Positions 48,701-63,300 of a stretch of 64,000 bases of DNA are shown here, piece after piece. The position numbers and the translations under genes were made by a program. Below the pieces are notes generated by a model, which did not search any database, was not told the DNA's origin, and saw nothing but the letters and a program-made list of their open reading frames with translations. Source of the stretch: Sphagnum compactum (lineage: Eukaryota; Bryophyta; Sphagnopsida; Sphagnales); NCBI GenBank assembly GCA_965153455.1, contig OZ234497.1, forward strand, positions 6,944,001-7,008,000, given 5' to 3'. The stretch's first letter is position 1; every line of letters begins with the position of its first letter.

Positions 48701-51700
48701 GCATGAACATGTTGTAACACATAAATTCTCCTGCATGGATTTGATTTAGACTGAAGTGTTTCCAGTTATAATAGAATCTACATCTATTCATGTTGCGGTA
48801 GTAACAAGTTTAGAATTAGGGGTGGATTAGCTAATTCACCCCTCCAATCCACTTCCTTCAGGCATCTAAAACTTGTCTTTCAATAATTATCTTTTTTTAA
48901 AGATCTCCAATAAAGAGGACCTAAGGTTTGATTTGAGCACTAAAATTTAGACAGGAAGTATGGAAGAGCAAGCTTTGAGCGCAATTTTAGAGGCCCTAAG
49001 GAAAGGCCAGTGCATTGCAGTTTTGGACTCAAAATCTAGGGAGGCTAAAACTGACCTTTTTTCCCAACAACTTCTTCTTTCTTCTTTCTTTGAAAACTTT
49101 AAGGACTGAAGCAAGAGGGGAGTTGTACATCTCTGTGCCTCATGAAGTCGTTTCTACCTTTGGTTTCCCCTTCATTGGAGAGGTATCCACTACCCACCCA
49201 CAACTCTTCTTCTTTTATTTCTAGCAATTCCCATCATTTCCACTTTTTGAACTTCTTGAGAAACAATTGGTAGCTTGGTTTCTAGTAGAATTTCTATAAT
49301 AGTTATCTAGTTATGGTTTTTGTAGCTCCATTTGGCTTGTCTAGTGAGGATCTGCTATAACAACACTAATTTAATTATGTACCCAATTGAGAGATGCTAA
49401 GGTTTTGGCACTAAATGTGTCAAACTTAAAACCTATAAACAAGATTACAAAACAGAAAACAATAATGCAAGATCAGTATCCATTCATAAGAACCTTAATA
49501 AATTGATCTTGTATTATGTCGATGCTTGAAAGAAACCCTAGCCGAACATTACTTTGAAAATTTTAGCCACTAATTTCAAGCAATTGTGGCAAGCAAGGAA
49601 AACAAGAACAAGTATTTGGAAGCTGGAAATTATGACCCCCTTGGGTAACATTAGCTTAAACAAAATACTTGAAAATTTTGCACATATGTTCATGAAGCAA
49701 AGCTATGGACATGCATTTCAACTAGTCAAAGGGTGTTTTGCTTTGATAGGTATTAGGCACTACAAACTTAATGGAGAAGTATCCAATATTGCAACACATG
49801 GGAAAGGAGAAGAAGTACATGTGCCAAGGTTCATGCTTAATGGGATTTTCAATTGATCACATGAGCTTGAAAATTGGCGCTCTTGATGTGGAAAGCAATT
49901 TCACATGTCATTGGCTTGTAGAGCTTTGGTAGGAGGTTGTGAACCTCAAAAATGGGGTTGATAGATAAGAAGCAGCTAAGTTGTTTGGTGAGGAGTTTCA
50001 TACCTTAGGCCACATCGTTTGGTGCATTGAAAATGTGGGTGGTTTACAAGTGTGGAATGGACACATTGAACTTTCAGTGGCTTTTGCAAAATTGGCAATC
50101 ATTGCTTTTATTCTAGTACGTCAAAATCCTTTCTATAAAACCTCAAGCATTTTGAAGTTGTTAAACTAACATATTCCCTTTTTTGATATCACAGTAATGT
50201 TGTTTGGTTGTTTCATGGGCTTGTTGATGGTATTTATTGATTTTAATTTCTTTTGAATTGAATATGACAAATGGAGTCATTTCATAATGAACTTGGTTGG
50301 GCCTTTTCACATTCCACGAGAACCTATAATTTGATCTAAATTGTAGTGATTTACAAATGTCATTTAAATGTAGAAATGTTTTAGGACCTTCAACCTTGAT
50401 TGAATGTGGAGGATGCAACGAAAAATACTTTTATGCACATTTGTTAGTGGATACACCATTAGAATCAACAACAACAATTGTTCAAGTATGTCGAATGCTA
50501 ATAGTTGTGCAAGATTTTTTCCATGTGGATGGATGAAATTCTATATGGTTTGCTTTCAAGTTGGGTGTGTCATGTTATGCAAGGATGGTGACAATTTTAG
50601 AGCACCACCACCAGAGGTAGCTAGATGTTGGGCATTAGGAAAAAAAATTATTTTCTTAATTGGGCCAGATATTATCAAGGCTTTTCAAGGTGGAGTAAGA
50701 TCCTAACCATCTGAAAGTTTCAAAAACATCAACTATTTCATATTGGATTGCTAGATTTTTGTGTGGAGAGAAAGGTTGAATAATTTATTCATTTAAAGTA
50801 TGGGTTGAGAATCATGGAATTGAATTTTTGAAAATGCTTGATTAATGTTGGCGGTGACCTTGTGTAGATAATTTATTTGAACTAATGTTTGAAGTTTGAG
50901 TTACTAAATCATGGCAATGATTTCAAAGTTCGGGAGAATCAAAATCTAGCAAGATCTTGTCAACATGTCTAATGATATTCACAAGGGACCCTCATCATAC
51001 AACTTACCAAGAAGAAGATAACATTAGTTGCTTATTATTAGAACCATGAATAGAGTATTATTGTGGGTAACCATTGTAACCAAGACTTGCAATGAAATAT
51101 TCCCATTGTGAGTTGAATACATTAACTAGTGCATTCATCGAATGGTTGTCATAGAAGCCTTCAAGGGCCAAAAACATCCACACTTGCCCACAACATTACT
51201 TGAATTTTTGTCATTAAATTCAAATTATATGATTATTGGTAGATGCTATATCAAGTGGATTAGAAAGTTGGTCCATCAAGGATGAAGACTGAAAATGGTG
51301 ATGAAGAGATTTTTTTTGTGAAAATAAGAAAACATAGCTGATGATACTTTGTTGCAACAAAAGGTCGACATATCTATTCCCTCTTGTGATGATCTTCTAG
51401 CATCTAAAGGTCACAATCATAGAATGTCATAAACTTGTCCAATGGCCTCAGATCCTTTTGTTACAATGCAGAAAAAAAGGTTTTTGCATCTCATACCTAG
51501 TCATTACTAATGCAAAATTGAATTTGCTTATATTTCTAAACTTGTAATGCTTGATGCGATTTCAGAATGATGATCATTATATTGGATTTTAATTGATGAT
51601 TTTATATGTTGCATCTTAATTGATGATCATCCTAGTGATTTTCCATACACCAATGACATTTCATAATTGAATATCTTTCTGGATTCAAAATAACTTTGCT

Positions 51701-54540
51701 TTTCTTACAAAAGATGTGATAAATATGTCACAATAAATTTTGTCTTTATTCTGGATTCGTAATGTCCCTACTTTCCAAACAAAAGACTTGAGAAAATAGT
51801 AATAACGACTCCATCTTTTCTAGGTTGAAACTTGAAATTAGCATATGCATGATTGCATGACAAAAAATACTATAGAAATTTTTAATACGTTGCATGTCTA
51901 GGATCACTATTACATCATGTGAAAGAATTCAAAAATGATGAAAACCTACCAATTATCAATAAAACAAAGAACCCAACAAAGGGGGAAAAAAAGGTATAAG
52001 ATGGAAGGACCCCAAGTGCTAACAAAATAAGACTCCAAAGAGGGCAAATCGCAAGGGGAACAAGAAGAAATCAAGTACTTGAACCTTCCCCCCCAATTGC
52101 AAGAAGCATATTAGATAAGGAGGGGAGGAACACCTAAAAGAATGCCTAGCTTAGACGAACCTTCACTTATAATAATAACACACCTCAAAATAAAGGTTGC
52201 CTATGTTCGCTATAATGCCATTGACACCCTTTGCATGTAAAATGAAGGCAAAACTTTAAGAACATTGAAATAAGTTATTCTTATGTCCCGTTCCATTCCC
52301 CTTCCTAAGGTAGTTTCATTTTTCATACCTAGATTTTGTGAAAAGTTTTGCCAATACTTCTTCCACAATGCCCGTAGATGAAAGACTATAACTCAAATGT
52401 ATTGGTGTAGCCTATGTCATTGGCCTGAATGTGAATTGGTTACTCATTTCTTCCTTCTAAAACCATTTTTTTGTAATTTAATTGAATTTTGAACAAAAAA
52501 ACTGCTCAAAATTCAATATTTTTCGCAAATGTGTTTGAATTTATGCAAATCCAAACACCTTCATTACATCATATGAATTGAAAATTTTCTAACAATGCCA
52601 AAATTGTGCCCAAATTCCATTATAATGTTTTTTATTTAAATGAATTTTCAATGAAAAAATAGTTTTCAATAACTTCTGCACTATAAGTTGAAACATTATG
52701 AAACCAACTTGATACACCCTTATTCATTGAAAGCTTTCCAACAACACCATGAGCATGACAAGATGCACCATGGTTTGGGATATTTCAATGTGACAAACAA
52801 ATCAAATAAACTACTTTCTTTCATAGATAAATATTGGAGGTTTTCAAAGACCATAAATGAAGAAAAAACTTTTAAAAAATCTTCATTCTAATATTTTATT
52901 TTTAGCGTGTAGTAAAAAATATTTAAAAATGATTAAAGATTTGTACTTCATATTTGGTTTCTAACCAAATTTGGCTAAATCTTCTTAGGGACGATAGTTA
53001 TTTTTATTACAAACAAAAATTCTTAAAAACGAACAATGACCATCACAAACATAATATATATTGGCACCTTCACTTTTTAGGGTGAAACCTTTATTATAGA
53101 AACTCCACATATGCATCATACACCAAATTTTAAATGAAATATAGCCAATATATGCATTGTTGGGGCATTTGGGCCAATAAACTAGGTTTTGGTAATGATC
53201 ACATGATTCAATAGTTGAAATGGGTGTGTTCATTGCTCCATGTGCAAGTGTTCAAGAATTTTCACTAGTTTGTTGAAGCATACTCAATGTGACATTGGAT
53301 AGCTTGTCATGATTTTTTATGTTTATGCCAATTGGATGAATGTTTCACCTATTGATGAATGTGGTAAAAGTTCATGAAACATTACCCTACCATCCTCTTT
53401 TCTGCCATGAATTGTTGTGCTTTGTTTTGGCAAGACGTTGGTCAAGTTTTCTAGAACCTTGGAGACAAATGGTGAAACATCTTTAATGCCAAAACTTTCT
53501 ATTGTATTTCCAATGACGTTTCTTACTTTCCCTACCAATACAATGATAAAAAATGGAATGAATTTTCCTCAATATAGGACATAATATTGTTAGTCTAGGA
53601 TTCACACTCTTGAAGTAGGATTGAACAATGAAATATAAGACTTAATTAAGCTCAATATGCAAGATTGGGTTTCATAAAACAAAAGTGGAGTTGTAACCCA
53701 AGAATCCAATTCCTAACACAAGATTACATGTCTTAATAAAGAATTGAGGATCCTAAATCATGGATCCAATTTTCGAAAAACTATTAGGTGGTAAATGTTC
53801 CTACAAAATCAAGGTTTCATATACCCAATTCAAAAGGATTTAATTCATTTCCTTCCAAAATTTCCTATATTTTGGAAAATTATAAGGTCTTGTAATAAGA
53901 CTTGTTAAGGATTCTACATTCTTGAAACCACACCTTGGTTCCCACAAAAATTAATGGTTTGACACCTCTTGTGACAAAAATTATGAAGGTGCACTAATTG
54001 ATCTTGACGATGTGTATGTAAGAAATTCATTAAGGATGATATCGAAAAGGACATTAAGACTCAATGAAGTAGATTGATTCATGTGCATCAAGATTAAGGA
54101 CTAAAAGAGAACAATGGAAAATTGATTGTTGAAGACGATAGATTTTGAAACAAAACACACAAATGAATGGAAATAAATAACATAAACATATAGACAACAA
54201 AATGTATTCAAAAGTGTGTTTCACACATGTGAAAATGAAATGTCGGGTGTTTCCATTGGGAATGATTGTACCATATTTGCTTATATTTTCATGCCCACCC
54301 TTCCTTGAACATCCTCGAAATCTAGTTTTAAACCCTAAGTTGCACACCAATTTGTAATAAAGATGGCGTTACAAAAAGGAACAACACAATGGGATGAAGT
54401 TGTGTGTATTCTCCTATACACCAAATGTGATAAGCATGTTCGACAGAGGTCATCAATAAATTATTGCAATTAAATCACAATCCACAAAGATGACATGTGG
54501 GGTAGTTGCAAGATAGGGTGGCTCATTTTTTCATCACATT
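45736..54540. other. Long AT-rich gene desert
   Basis: No gene with family support is seen on either strand. Plus-strand frames at 48255-48644 (129 codons), 49554-49856 (100 codons) and 50404-50706 (100 codons) lie in a region of 48.0-50.7 kb that is a little less AT-rich. They may be relics of a retroelement, but show no protease, reverse transcriptase or zinc-knuckle motif. Words such as ACATGTGGCA in 47.4-47.7 kb resemble the subterminal parts of the CACTA elements. Confidence 0.45.
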
Positions 54541-55778
54541 TGATTTTTTACATATTGTTATCTATTCAAATGTCATAAACATATGGTGAAATCATCAATG
54601 TGACAAAAATATTTACAAATTAAAATTGCCAATTTGAATAAGAATATTGCACATAATCATGAAATTAAAAAAATAACACTAAACATATAGTCATGAACTT
54701 TCATTAAATTACTATAATTACAATAATTAATTTTGATTACTGTAAAAATATGAATAATTAATGTGAATATTTTGTAGTTTTGATAATTGTTAATTGTAAA
54801 TAAGTAATTTTAAGTTATAATAAAATAATTTACTATAATTGAATTAATTGAATTACAATAAGTACACGAATTATTCATATTATAGTAAAATTATCATAAG
54901 AATTATAAATTTAAATTTAAATTACGATAATCAATATTACACATTATGAGTACAATTACATATTGTATATTTTTAATGAATTTTTAGCAGTGTAAAAAAA
55001 TTAATAATTAGGGTAAATTTCTATGTTGGAAAAATAATTATTTATTGTAAATAAATAATTATAAATAATATATATATCAATTTTATAGTAATGATGATAA
55101 TTACATTAATTACTCGAATTACATTATGATTAATGTAAAAAGATTAAATATGGATTTTAACTATACATTTTAAGTTATAAATAATTTGATTATTTATAAT
55201 TATTTATAACTCTTTTTTTGGTATTTAATTTAATTACAATAACTCTACGATAATCATTGTACTTATTTTTTATACATCTATAGATTATTGATGTATTGCC
55301 ACCTTTAGATATACCCTAATATGAGGCTAATATACAATAATAATTTTTTCAAACCATGCCGAACTAATCGATGAAAATAATACATATGTATACCATTATG
55401 AATGTGGAGTACATAATGTATACATAAGGCTTACTATACATAATTGTTAGTTACCATAACATAAAACACATGATTTACCCTATACAAAATTAGTAACATA
55501 CATAACTTAATGTATAAATAACTAATTAGTTACCATTTCTTGGTCACTTTTGCAACTAATGGGCCATACAAAGGCCTTTTAAGATGAAAATAATGTGAAT
55601 AGTTATCCCATTGGAAGAATGAAAACCCAATAAATAGTTGCAACATAGTCATAAATGTGACAAAAAAATGTGTGATATAATTTTCAATTGTAAATGTAAC
55701 CAATTTTAGTTGTAAATGACAATTAGTCGCATGTAGTCACAAATCATTTGATTACGTTTCAGTCTTTTTCTACTAGTG
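54540..55778. mobile_element. Second CACTA element of the 19-21 kb family, right end only
   Basis: The right terminus CTTTTTCTACTAGTG ends at 55778. Before it, AGTCGCATGTAGTCACAAAT and CAACTAATGGGCCATACAAA correspond to AGTCGCATGTAGTCGTAAAT and CGACTAATGGGACATATCAA near the right end of the element at 19151-21415. The AT-rich stretch at about 54,700-55,300 would be its core. No CACTAGTAGAAA left end was found, so the start coordinate is a rough guess and the copy is probably truncated. Confidence 0.6.
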
Positions 55779-56760
55779 ACAATGTTTTTACTGATGAAAA
55801 GGTCCTTTCTTTTCTTGAACATTAGCTATCCATGTCTATATATATATTCTCATGCATTGAAGTATACACAAAATTGGTGTTATTATATTTTTTCTCAATG
55901 CCAAATTTCTTTTCATAGGGAGTTGGGTGAAAGGTCGCATCTTGATGTGAAAATGCTTTCTTGAATGTTGAATCATTTTTGCCCACCATCTATCATGGAA
56001 CCTAGGATTTGAATGTTGATGAAAAATCATTAATTAATTTGATAGTTTTCAAAATCTAACTGTTTAGATCTTTCAAAGAAAAGGAACATATTTTCATCAT
56101 TGTGGTTTTGTTAGTTTTGACAACCTTGATAAATATTTGTTTTTTAAAACTAGAACCATGCATTCCAATGTTTGTAGAGCATGGCACAATGGTTGTTGTC
56201 ACGCTTACTAATGAACATTTGCAATTGAGGGGTTGACATAGTATGCAAAAGTGCCCAAAATTTGTTTTTTGCCTTTCAATTTGTAGTTGTAGTTGAGAAA
56301 CGATCTCATTATGCATTTGCAACGAAGACATTAGTCCCAATATCAATGTCATCCATTCACGTCTGATCTATCATCCATCATTATGTTTTGTGATTGACCA
56401 AAGTAGTTAAATATGGGACTTTCTTAGTTGACACACCACCTTGGGAGGCTTGACTATGGACTATATAATTTTCCAAGTCAATGTTTCAACTAGAATTCAA
56501 TTGTAGACCATGGGTGCTAAGAATATTCCATGAGCTCCAAAATAATTGGGATTTGCCTTCATTTGTCCACCAAAAGAGTAGGTAGTTCAATTTACTTGGC
56601 AATTTTGAATAAATTTTTTAAATATTCAAAAAATTACAATTGAAACGTAGTCGAATACAACGTTAAGTCGAAGGTGGGTTGGTTGAAAAAGAGGGGTTTT
56701 CTACTAGTGATTCAGTTGGTGATAGATGAAGGTAATTCTTTCAAATTGAAAGACCTTAAC
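55779..56760. other. Intergenic DNA downstream of the LRR array
   Basis: No gene is supported. The 3' end of the NLR relic must lie somewhere near here, but the last LRR units fade gradually into this region and no original stop codon can be assigned. Confidence 0.4.
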
Positions 56761-56779
56761 AAATTAAGTTCCTTGAATG

Positions 56780-59700
56780 CATTAAATTGGCCAATAAATG
56801 TAAGTAATTCTTGCAAGTTGAAGCATTCACACAAATCAAGATTTTCAAGTGCACGCAATGACTAACAGATGAAAGTAGTTTTTTCAAGTTGTGACACCTT
56901 AACAAATGAAGCTTTCTTGGAATGTATTCAACTAGTCAATAAATGAAAATAATTATTTCAAGCTAAATCACCTTGACAAATGAAGCACTTTGAGTGCATT
57001 CAATTCGCCCCTAGATGAATGTATTTCTTTCACGATGTTTTCAAGTGGTAAAAATCTTATAAATAAAGATTTGTAGTGCTTTCAATTCGCCAATAGATGA
57101 AAGTGTTCTCTCAAGTTGCGACACTCGTACAAATAAAGTTTTGGAGTGCATTTTATTGGCCAATACATAAATGTAATTATTTCAAATAGTAACACCCTAA
57201 CAAATCAAGCTTTTAGATTACATCCAATTAGCCAATACATGAAGGTACTTCTTTCAAGTTGGAACACCCTAACAAATCAAGCTTTTGGATTGCATCCAAT
57301 TAGCCAATACATGAAGGTACTTCTTTCAAGTTGGAACACCCTAACAAATCAAGCTTTTGGAATGCATTCAATTGACCAATAGATAAAGCTAGTTCTTTCA
57401 TGTTTAAACACCCTAATAAAACAAGCTCTTGGAGTGCATTTAATTGGCCAATAGATGAAGATACTTCCTTCAAGTTCGAACATTTTCACAAATCAAGGTC
57501 TTGGAGTGCATTCAATTGGTCAATAGATGAAGGTAATTCTTTCAAGTTGGAACACCTCAACAAATCAAGCGTTTGAAATGCATTCAATTACCAATAGATG
57601 AAGGTAGTTCCTTCAAGTTCGAACACCCTGACAAATCAAGTTCTTGGATTCCATTCAATTGGTTAGTAGATGAACGTAGTTCTTTCAAGTTGGAACACTT
57701 CGACAAATCAATCTTTTGGAGTGCGTTCAATTGGCCAATAGATGAAGATACTTCCTTCAAGTTCAAAGATTTTCACAAATCAAGGTCTTGGAGTGCATTC
57801 AATTGGCCAATAGATGAAGGTAGTTGTTTGAAGTTGGAGCATTGTAATAAATAAAGCTTTAGGACTGCATTCAATTGGCCAATACATGAAGGTAATTCTT
57901 TCAAGTTGAAACACCCTAACAAATCGACCTCTTGAAGTGCATTCAATTGGCCAATAGATGAAGGTAGTTCTTTCAAGTTAGAACACCTTGACAAAACAAG
58001 TTGTTGTAGTGCGTTTAATTGGCCAATAGATGAAGGTAATTCTTTCAACTTGGAACACCCTAACAAATTAAGCTCTTAGAGTGCATTCAATTGGCCAATA
58101 GATGAAGGCAGTTCTTTAAAATTGGAACACCCTGACAAATCAAGCGTTTGGAGTGCGTTCAATTGGCTAATAGATGATGGTAGTTCTTTCAAGTTGGAAC
58201 ATTTCGACAAATCAAGCTCTTGGAGTGCGTTCAATTGCCCAATAGATGAAGGTAGTTCTTTCAAGTTGCAACACTCGGACAAATAAAGCTTTTGGAGTGC
58301 GTCCAATTGGCCAATAAATGAAGATAGTTCTTTCAAGTTGGAACACTTCGACAAATGAAACTTTTGTAGTGCGTTCAATTAGCCAATAAATGATGGTAGT
58401 TCTTTCAAATTAGAACATTTCGACAAATCAAGCTCTTGGAGTGCGTTCAATTGGCCAATAGATGAAGGTAGTTGTTTCAAGTCGTAACATCCTCGCAAAT
58501 TAAGCTTTTAGAGTGCGTTCAAGTGGCCAACAGATGAAGGTAGTTATTTCAAATTGGAAGACCCTAACAAATCAAGTTTTTGGAGTGCGTTCAAGTGGCC
58601 AACAGATGAAGGTAGTTCTTTCAAATTGGAAGACCCTAACAAATCAAGTTTTTGGAGTGCGTTCAAGTGGCCAACAGATGAAGGTAGTTCTTTCAAATTG
58701 GAAGACCCTAACAAATCAAGTTTTTGGAGTGCGTTCAATTGGCCAATAGATGAAGGTAGTTCTTTCAAGTTGGAACAATCCGATAAATCAAGCATTTGGA
58801 GTGCGTTCAATTGGTCAATAGATGAAGGTAGTTCTTTCAAGTTGGAACAATCCGATAAATCAAACATTTGGAGTGTGTTCAATTGGCCAATAGATGAAGG
58901 TAGTTCTTTCAAGTTGGAACATTTCGACAAATCAAGCTCTTGGAGTGCGTTCAATTGCCCAATAGATGAAGGTAGTTCTTTCAAGTTGGAACACCTCCCC
59001 AATCGAAGCTCTTGGAGTGCGTTCAATTGTCCAATAGATGAAGGTAGTTCTTTCAAATTAGAACACCCCTTCAAACGAAGCTCTTGGAGTGCGTTCAATT
59101 GGCCAATAGATGAAGGTAGTTCTTTCAAATTGGAACACCCCTCCAAACAAAGCTCTTGGAGTGCGTTCAATTGGCCAATAGATGAAGGTAATTCTTTCAA
59201 ATTGGAACACCAACCCAAACGAAGCTGTTGGAGTGCGTTCAATTGGCCAATAGATGAAGGTAATTCTTCAAGTTGAAACACCAACCCAAATGACGCTCTT
59301 GGAGTGCGTTCAATTGGCCAATAGATGAAGGTAATTCTTTCAAGTTGTAACACCAACCCAAATGAAGGTCTTGGAGCGCCTTTAATTGGCCAATAGATGA
59401 AGGTAGTTCTTTCAAATTAGAACACCCCTCCAAACAAAGCTCTTGGAGTGCGTTCAATTGGCCAATAGATGAAGGTAGTTCTTTCAAATTGGAACACCCC
59501 GACAAAGTAAGCTTTTGGAGTGCATTCAATTGGCCAATAGATGAAGGTAGTTCTTTCAAGTTGGAACACCCCCACAAGTGAAGCTCTTGGAGTGCGTTCA
59601 ATTGACCAATAGATGAAGGTAGTTCTTTCAAGTTGGAACACAAACCCAAATGAAGCTCTTGGAGTGCGTTGAATTGACCAATAGATGAAGGTAGTTCTTC

Positions 59701-60340
59701 AAGTTGGAACACCCCCCCAAATGAAGCTCATGGAGTGCATTTAATTGTCCAATAGATGAAGGTAGTTCTTTCAAATTGGAACACCCCTCCAAACAAAGCT
59801 TTTGGAGTGCGTTCAATTGGCCTATAGATGAGGGTAGTTCTTTCAAATTGGAACACCCTCGCAAATCAAGCTCTTGGAATGCGTTCAATTGGCCAATAGA
59901 TGAAGGTAGTTCTTTCAAGTTGGAACACTTCGACAAATCAAGTTTTTGAAGTGCGTTCAATTGGCCAATAGATGAAGGTAGTTCTTTCAAGTTGGAACAC
60001 TTCGACAAATCAAGTTTTTGAAGTGCGTTCAATTGGCCAATAGATGAAGGTAGTTCTTTCAAGTTGGAACACTTCGACAAATCAAGTTTTTGAAGTGCGT
60101 TCAATTGGCCAATAGATGAAGGTAGTTCTTTCAAGTCGGAACACCCCCGCAAATTAAGCTCTTGGAGTGCCTTCAATTGGCCAATACAGGAAGTTAATTT
60201 TTTCAAGTTGAAACACCCCCACAAAGTAAGCTTTTGTAGTGCGTTTAATTGGCCAATAGATGGAGGCAATTTTTTCAATTTCTGACACCTCGACAAATCA
60301 AGCTCTTGGAGTGCATTTAATTGGCCAATAGATGAAAATA
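56780..60340 (-). repeat. Array of about 50 leucine-rich repeats with 72-bp period
   Basis: On the minus strand each 72-bp unit encodes 24 residues of the form ALQELDLSGCSNLKELPSSI followed by GQLN. From about 57,440 to 60,330 the period is almost perfect (about 40 units). Towards 56,780 the units become increasingly diverged, with stops and small indels. Blocks of nearly identical units (three at 58,520-58,735; three at 59,900-60,115) indicate recent local amplification. The repeat encodes a typical solvent-exposed LRR solenoid of plant NLR proteins. Confidence 0.93.
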
Positions 60341-63300
60341 TTTTTTCCAAACTTTGGCATTGTGCCAAATCAAGTACTTGTATTTGTAAATAATTAAATA
60401 AATTATTTGGCAACTTTCGAATCATGCAGTTTTTGAGGCACAACCATTTAACCTTATTCAAATTTCGCCTTTGGATGCAATTTTCCACGATAGTTGGTGA
60501 AGCTTCTGTTAGGTCAAGCAACCTAAGGTTGCGAAATCCCTTTGAACTGATTTGAGACAATGTAGGCAACTTGACACATTTTTTCAATGAGATGCCTTCT
60601 AAATTCTCCATCACCTATCACATCAATACAAAAAAACATTTCATCCTAGCGCCAAATTTATTAGAAAAGCCTATATTTATAAAATCAATATTCCAATTTA
60701 AAGCATTTGGTTTTGGACATCAAAAGAAATCATAGGATATCATAATAAAATTATGGATTGAAATAGTATGGTGACAACCTCATCGTTTTGTAAAACGGAA
60801 TTTAACATATTTGATTTCCATATAAATCGATTCATAATTGGAGGTTCCCTTACAATATATTGACCCATGTCTTGTAATTGTTCATGTATGTACAAGATTC
60901 CATCTTTTGCTCATTGGACTAAAGATTTATGTTGTAAATTTTGTAATTCAAACCTTGAGTATAAATAATCTCCACTCCACACTCAACAAATTGTACTTAT
61001 TTTCAAACCACCCAAAAAATAAGCAATATCCAAAAACATGTTTTGATGTTGCTTATCCAAGTGGTCATAAGAAATTTTCAATACATTCCAAAGCTCTTCA
61101 TTATCATTGCCCCCCGTGAGATTTTGCCCACTTTTCAATTTTCTTAATGCACCTTCCCAAATTTCCAATTCTTTAGTATTGCACAAAAAGGAACCTAATA
61201 CTTTAAGACTTAAAGGGAGCCCCCCACATGCTTTTATAATCTTCATACATATATCTTTGAAATCCTTTGTTGGAACATGATTTGCATTATCGAATGCATG
61301 GAACATAAATAGTTCCCTTCCTTGTTCTTCTTCCAAAGATTTCATGACCACTTTTCCCTCTTCATTTACATGAGATTTCAAAATTTGCCAATTTCAACAA
61401 TTCACAAGTACTTTGCTTTTCGGAGTTGCATTCTTGGTATCAATGAGAAGTTGCAAGGATGTAAGGTTGTCTGCTTTACCAACATCATCCACCACCACTA
61501 ACACTTTTTCTGGTATCATACATTGCCTAATCCGGTCAAGGTCATCTTGATTCACATTTTTACCCTTGCATATCCCACACAAATCATGTAGGAGTTGTTT
61601 TATGACATCGTTGATATTGTCTTTTGATTTCACATCCTCCAAAAAACTAGATTTGTGATATTGGTTGTGGAACAAATGATAGAATTTTTTGCACAAAGTG
61701 GTTTTCCCAATCCCACCCATTCCAACCAAACCAACAATAGATTCCTTTGGTAACAAGATGTTTATGTCTTTTGCTTTGTCAATCAACGCCACCTCATGAT
61801 ATGGCAAATGTGGAAGCAATATATTTTTCTGTCAAAATTCACAAAATATAGGTCATTTATATGTTATCTTTTTTATTTGATAACCAATATATCTCACATT
61901 GCATATGCGATACACATCAAGTGTGCTATGACCTAATGTGTATCAAATTACATGAACATATATGAAATCAAAAGATTTAGATTTTAAGTTTTTACCTCCA
62001 TACATATTTTCAAACATTTTAACAATAAAGAATAACTTGGATGATCTTTGTTTGGTGGCTTGCAAATTGTCAAGTGATTAGCATCCTCAATTTTGTAATG
62101 GTTGTTGTTTGAGAATTGAATAGCTGAGGCATACGGCACTAAAATTCCCTGCATTTGCAAAAGATTAAGTTAATGGAATTCATTGACTTGTTTGTTCACT
62201 TAGGATTTAACTTATAAGTAATATAGTAATTCCAAATGGTGGTGGAAACTAAGTTTTATAACTATTGATGTTTGAATCAGAATGAAATATTTTGTGTAAA
62301 AAAAATCCCTTCAACCTTTTGGCAAGCAAATTATATAAATACGTCACAAAGTTATTGGGTTTTAATCTCATTAATCTTACATGTTTTAATGATGTTATGA
62401 TTTTTCATACAAATATTTATATGGAATTGATTTCATGAAAGGAAAATTTAAAACCTATTTCTTGATGTTTGAAATCAATCAAATTTCCTTTCCATCAATA
62501 GTAATTCATGAAACAAAGTTCATAAAACACATGACCCATTCACCACATTAATATATTTAAAAGTATTGAGTCCTTGATCCCATACAAGTTTTGATAATAC
62601 AAAAAATGTTCAAATATTGAACCAAGTTGGATAACTTTCAATGTGGTGAAATGAAAATCTTACCCAATTCTCGTTGAGTGGTAATCCTTCGCCAAATGCA
62701 TAAATGTTGAGGTTTTCACAAGCGGCATTTTTAAAATCCGTTGAAAGGTGCTCCATTTGTGGGTTGAAAGATTTTAAATTTTTTAAAAAACCAGATTGGG
62801 TTGCATACTTGTTCATTGTGTTGATTTGTTGATGTTGCCAAGTGAAATAATTTGATAAAAATTGGGTACCACCAGCATGTGGTACACTATAAAATACTAC
62901 ACCTTTAACATTGTTCAAAAATTTCTTACAACATTTGTGTACTTCATCATCCAAATCATTTCTTAGCCTTTGATGTTCGTGTTTCCAAGCTTCAACCACC
63001 AAGCTTTTGAGTACCAGACCTCCAAAACTATAAGCAACTAATGCCACTGGTCCATCCCAAAGGGATTGATAACTATAAAATATTCAACAATGCACCAAAA
63101 TTTTGTTATCAACATTGCATTAGCATGTACAAATTTATCCTATTATATTTGGGGCAATTTTCCAATCCACACATGACCTAAGCCATAAATTCATAATTGA
63201 TTTGTTCGTCATTTGTCATTTTTCATTTATCGACTCCACTAATCTACCTAAAAAATGTGACAACCATGTTTTGGTAAAACTATTATTATGTACAAGTATG

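Noticed and set aside
48255-50706. Three plus-strand frames of 100-129 codons suspected to be a gag or env-like retroelement remnant
   Set aside because: No zinc knuckle, protease, reverse transcriptase or LTR pair could be found by eye.
58554-59276. Plus-strand open frame of 240 codons with repeating SSFKLE..KSSFWSAF units
   Set aside because: It is the reverse strand of the LRR array. The 72-bp period and the lack of stops in one antisense frame produce a repetitive but meaningless frame.
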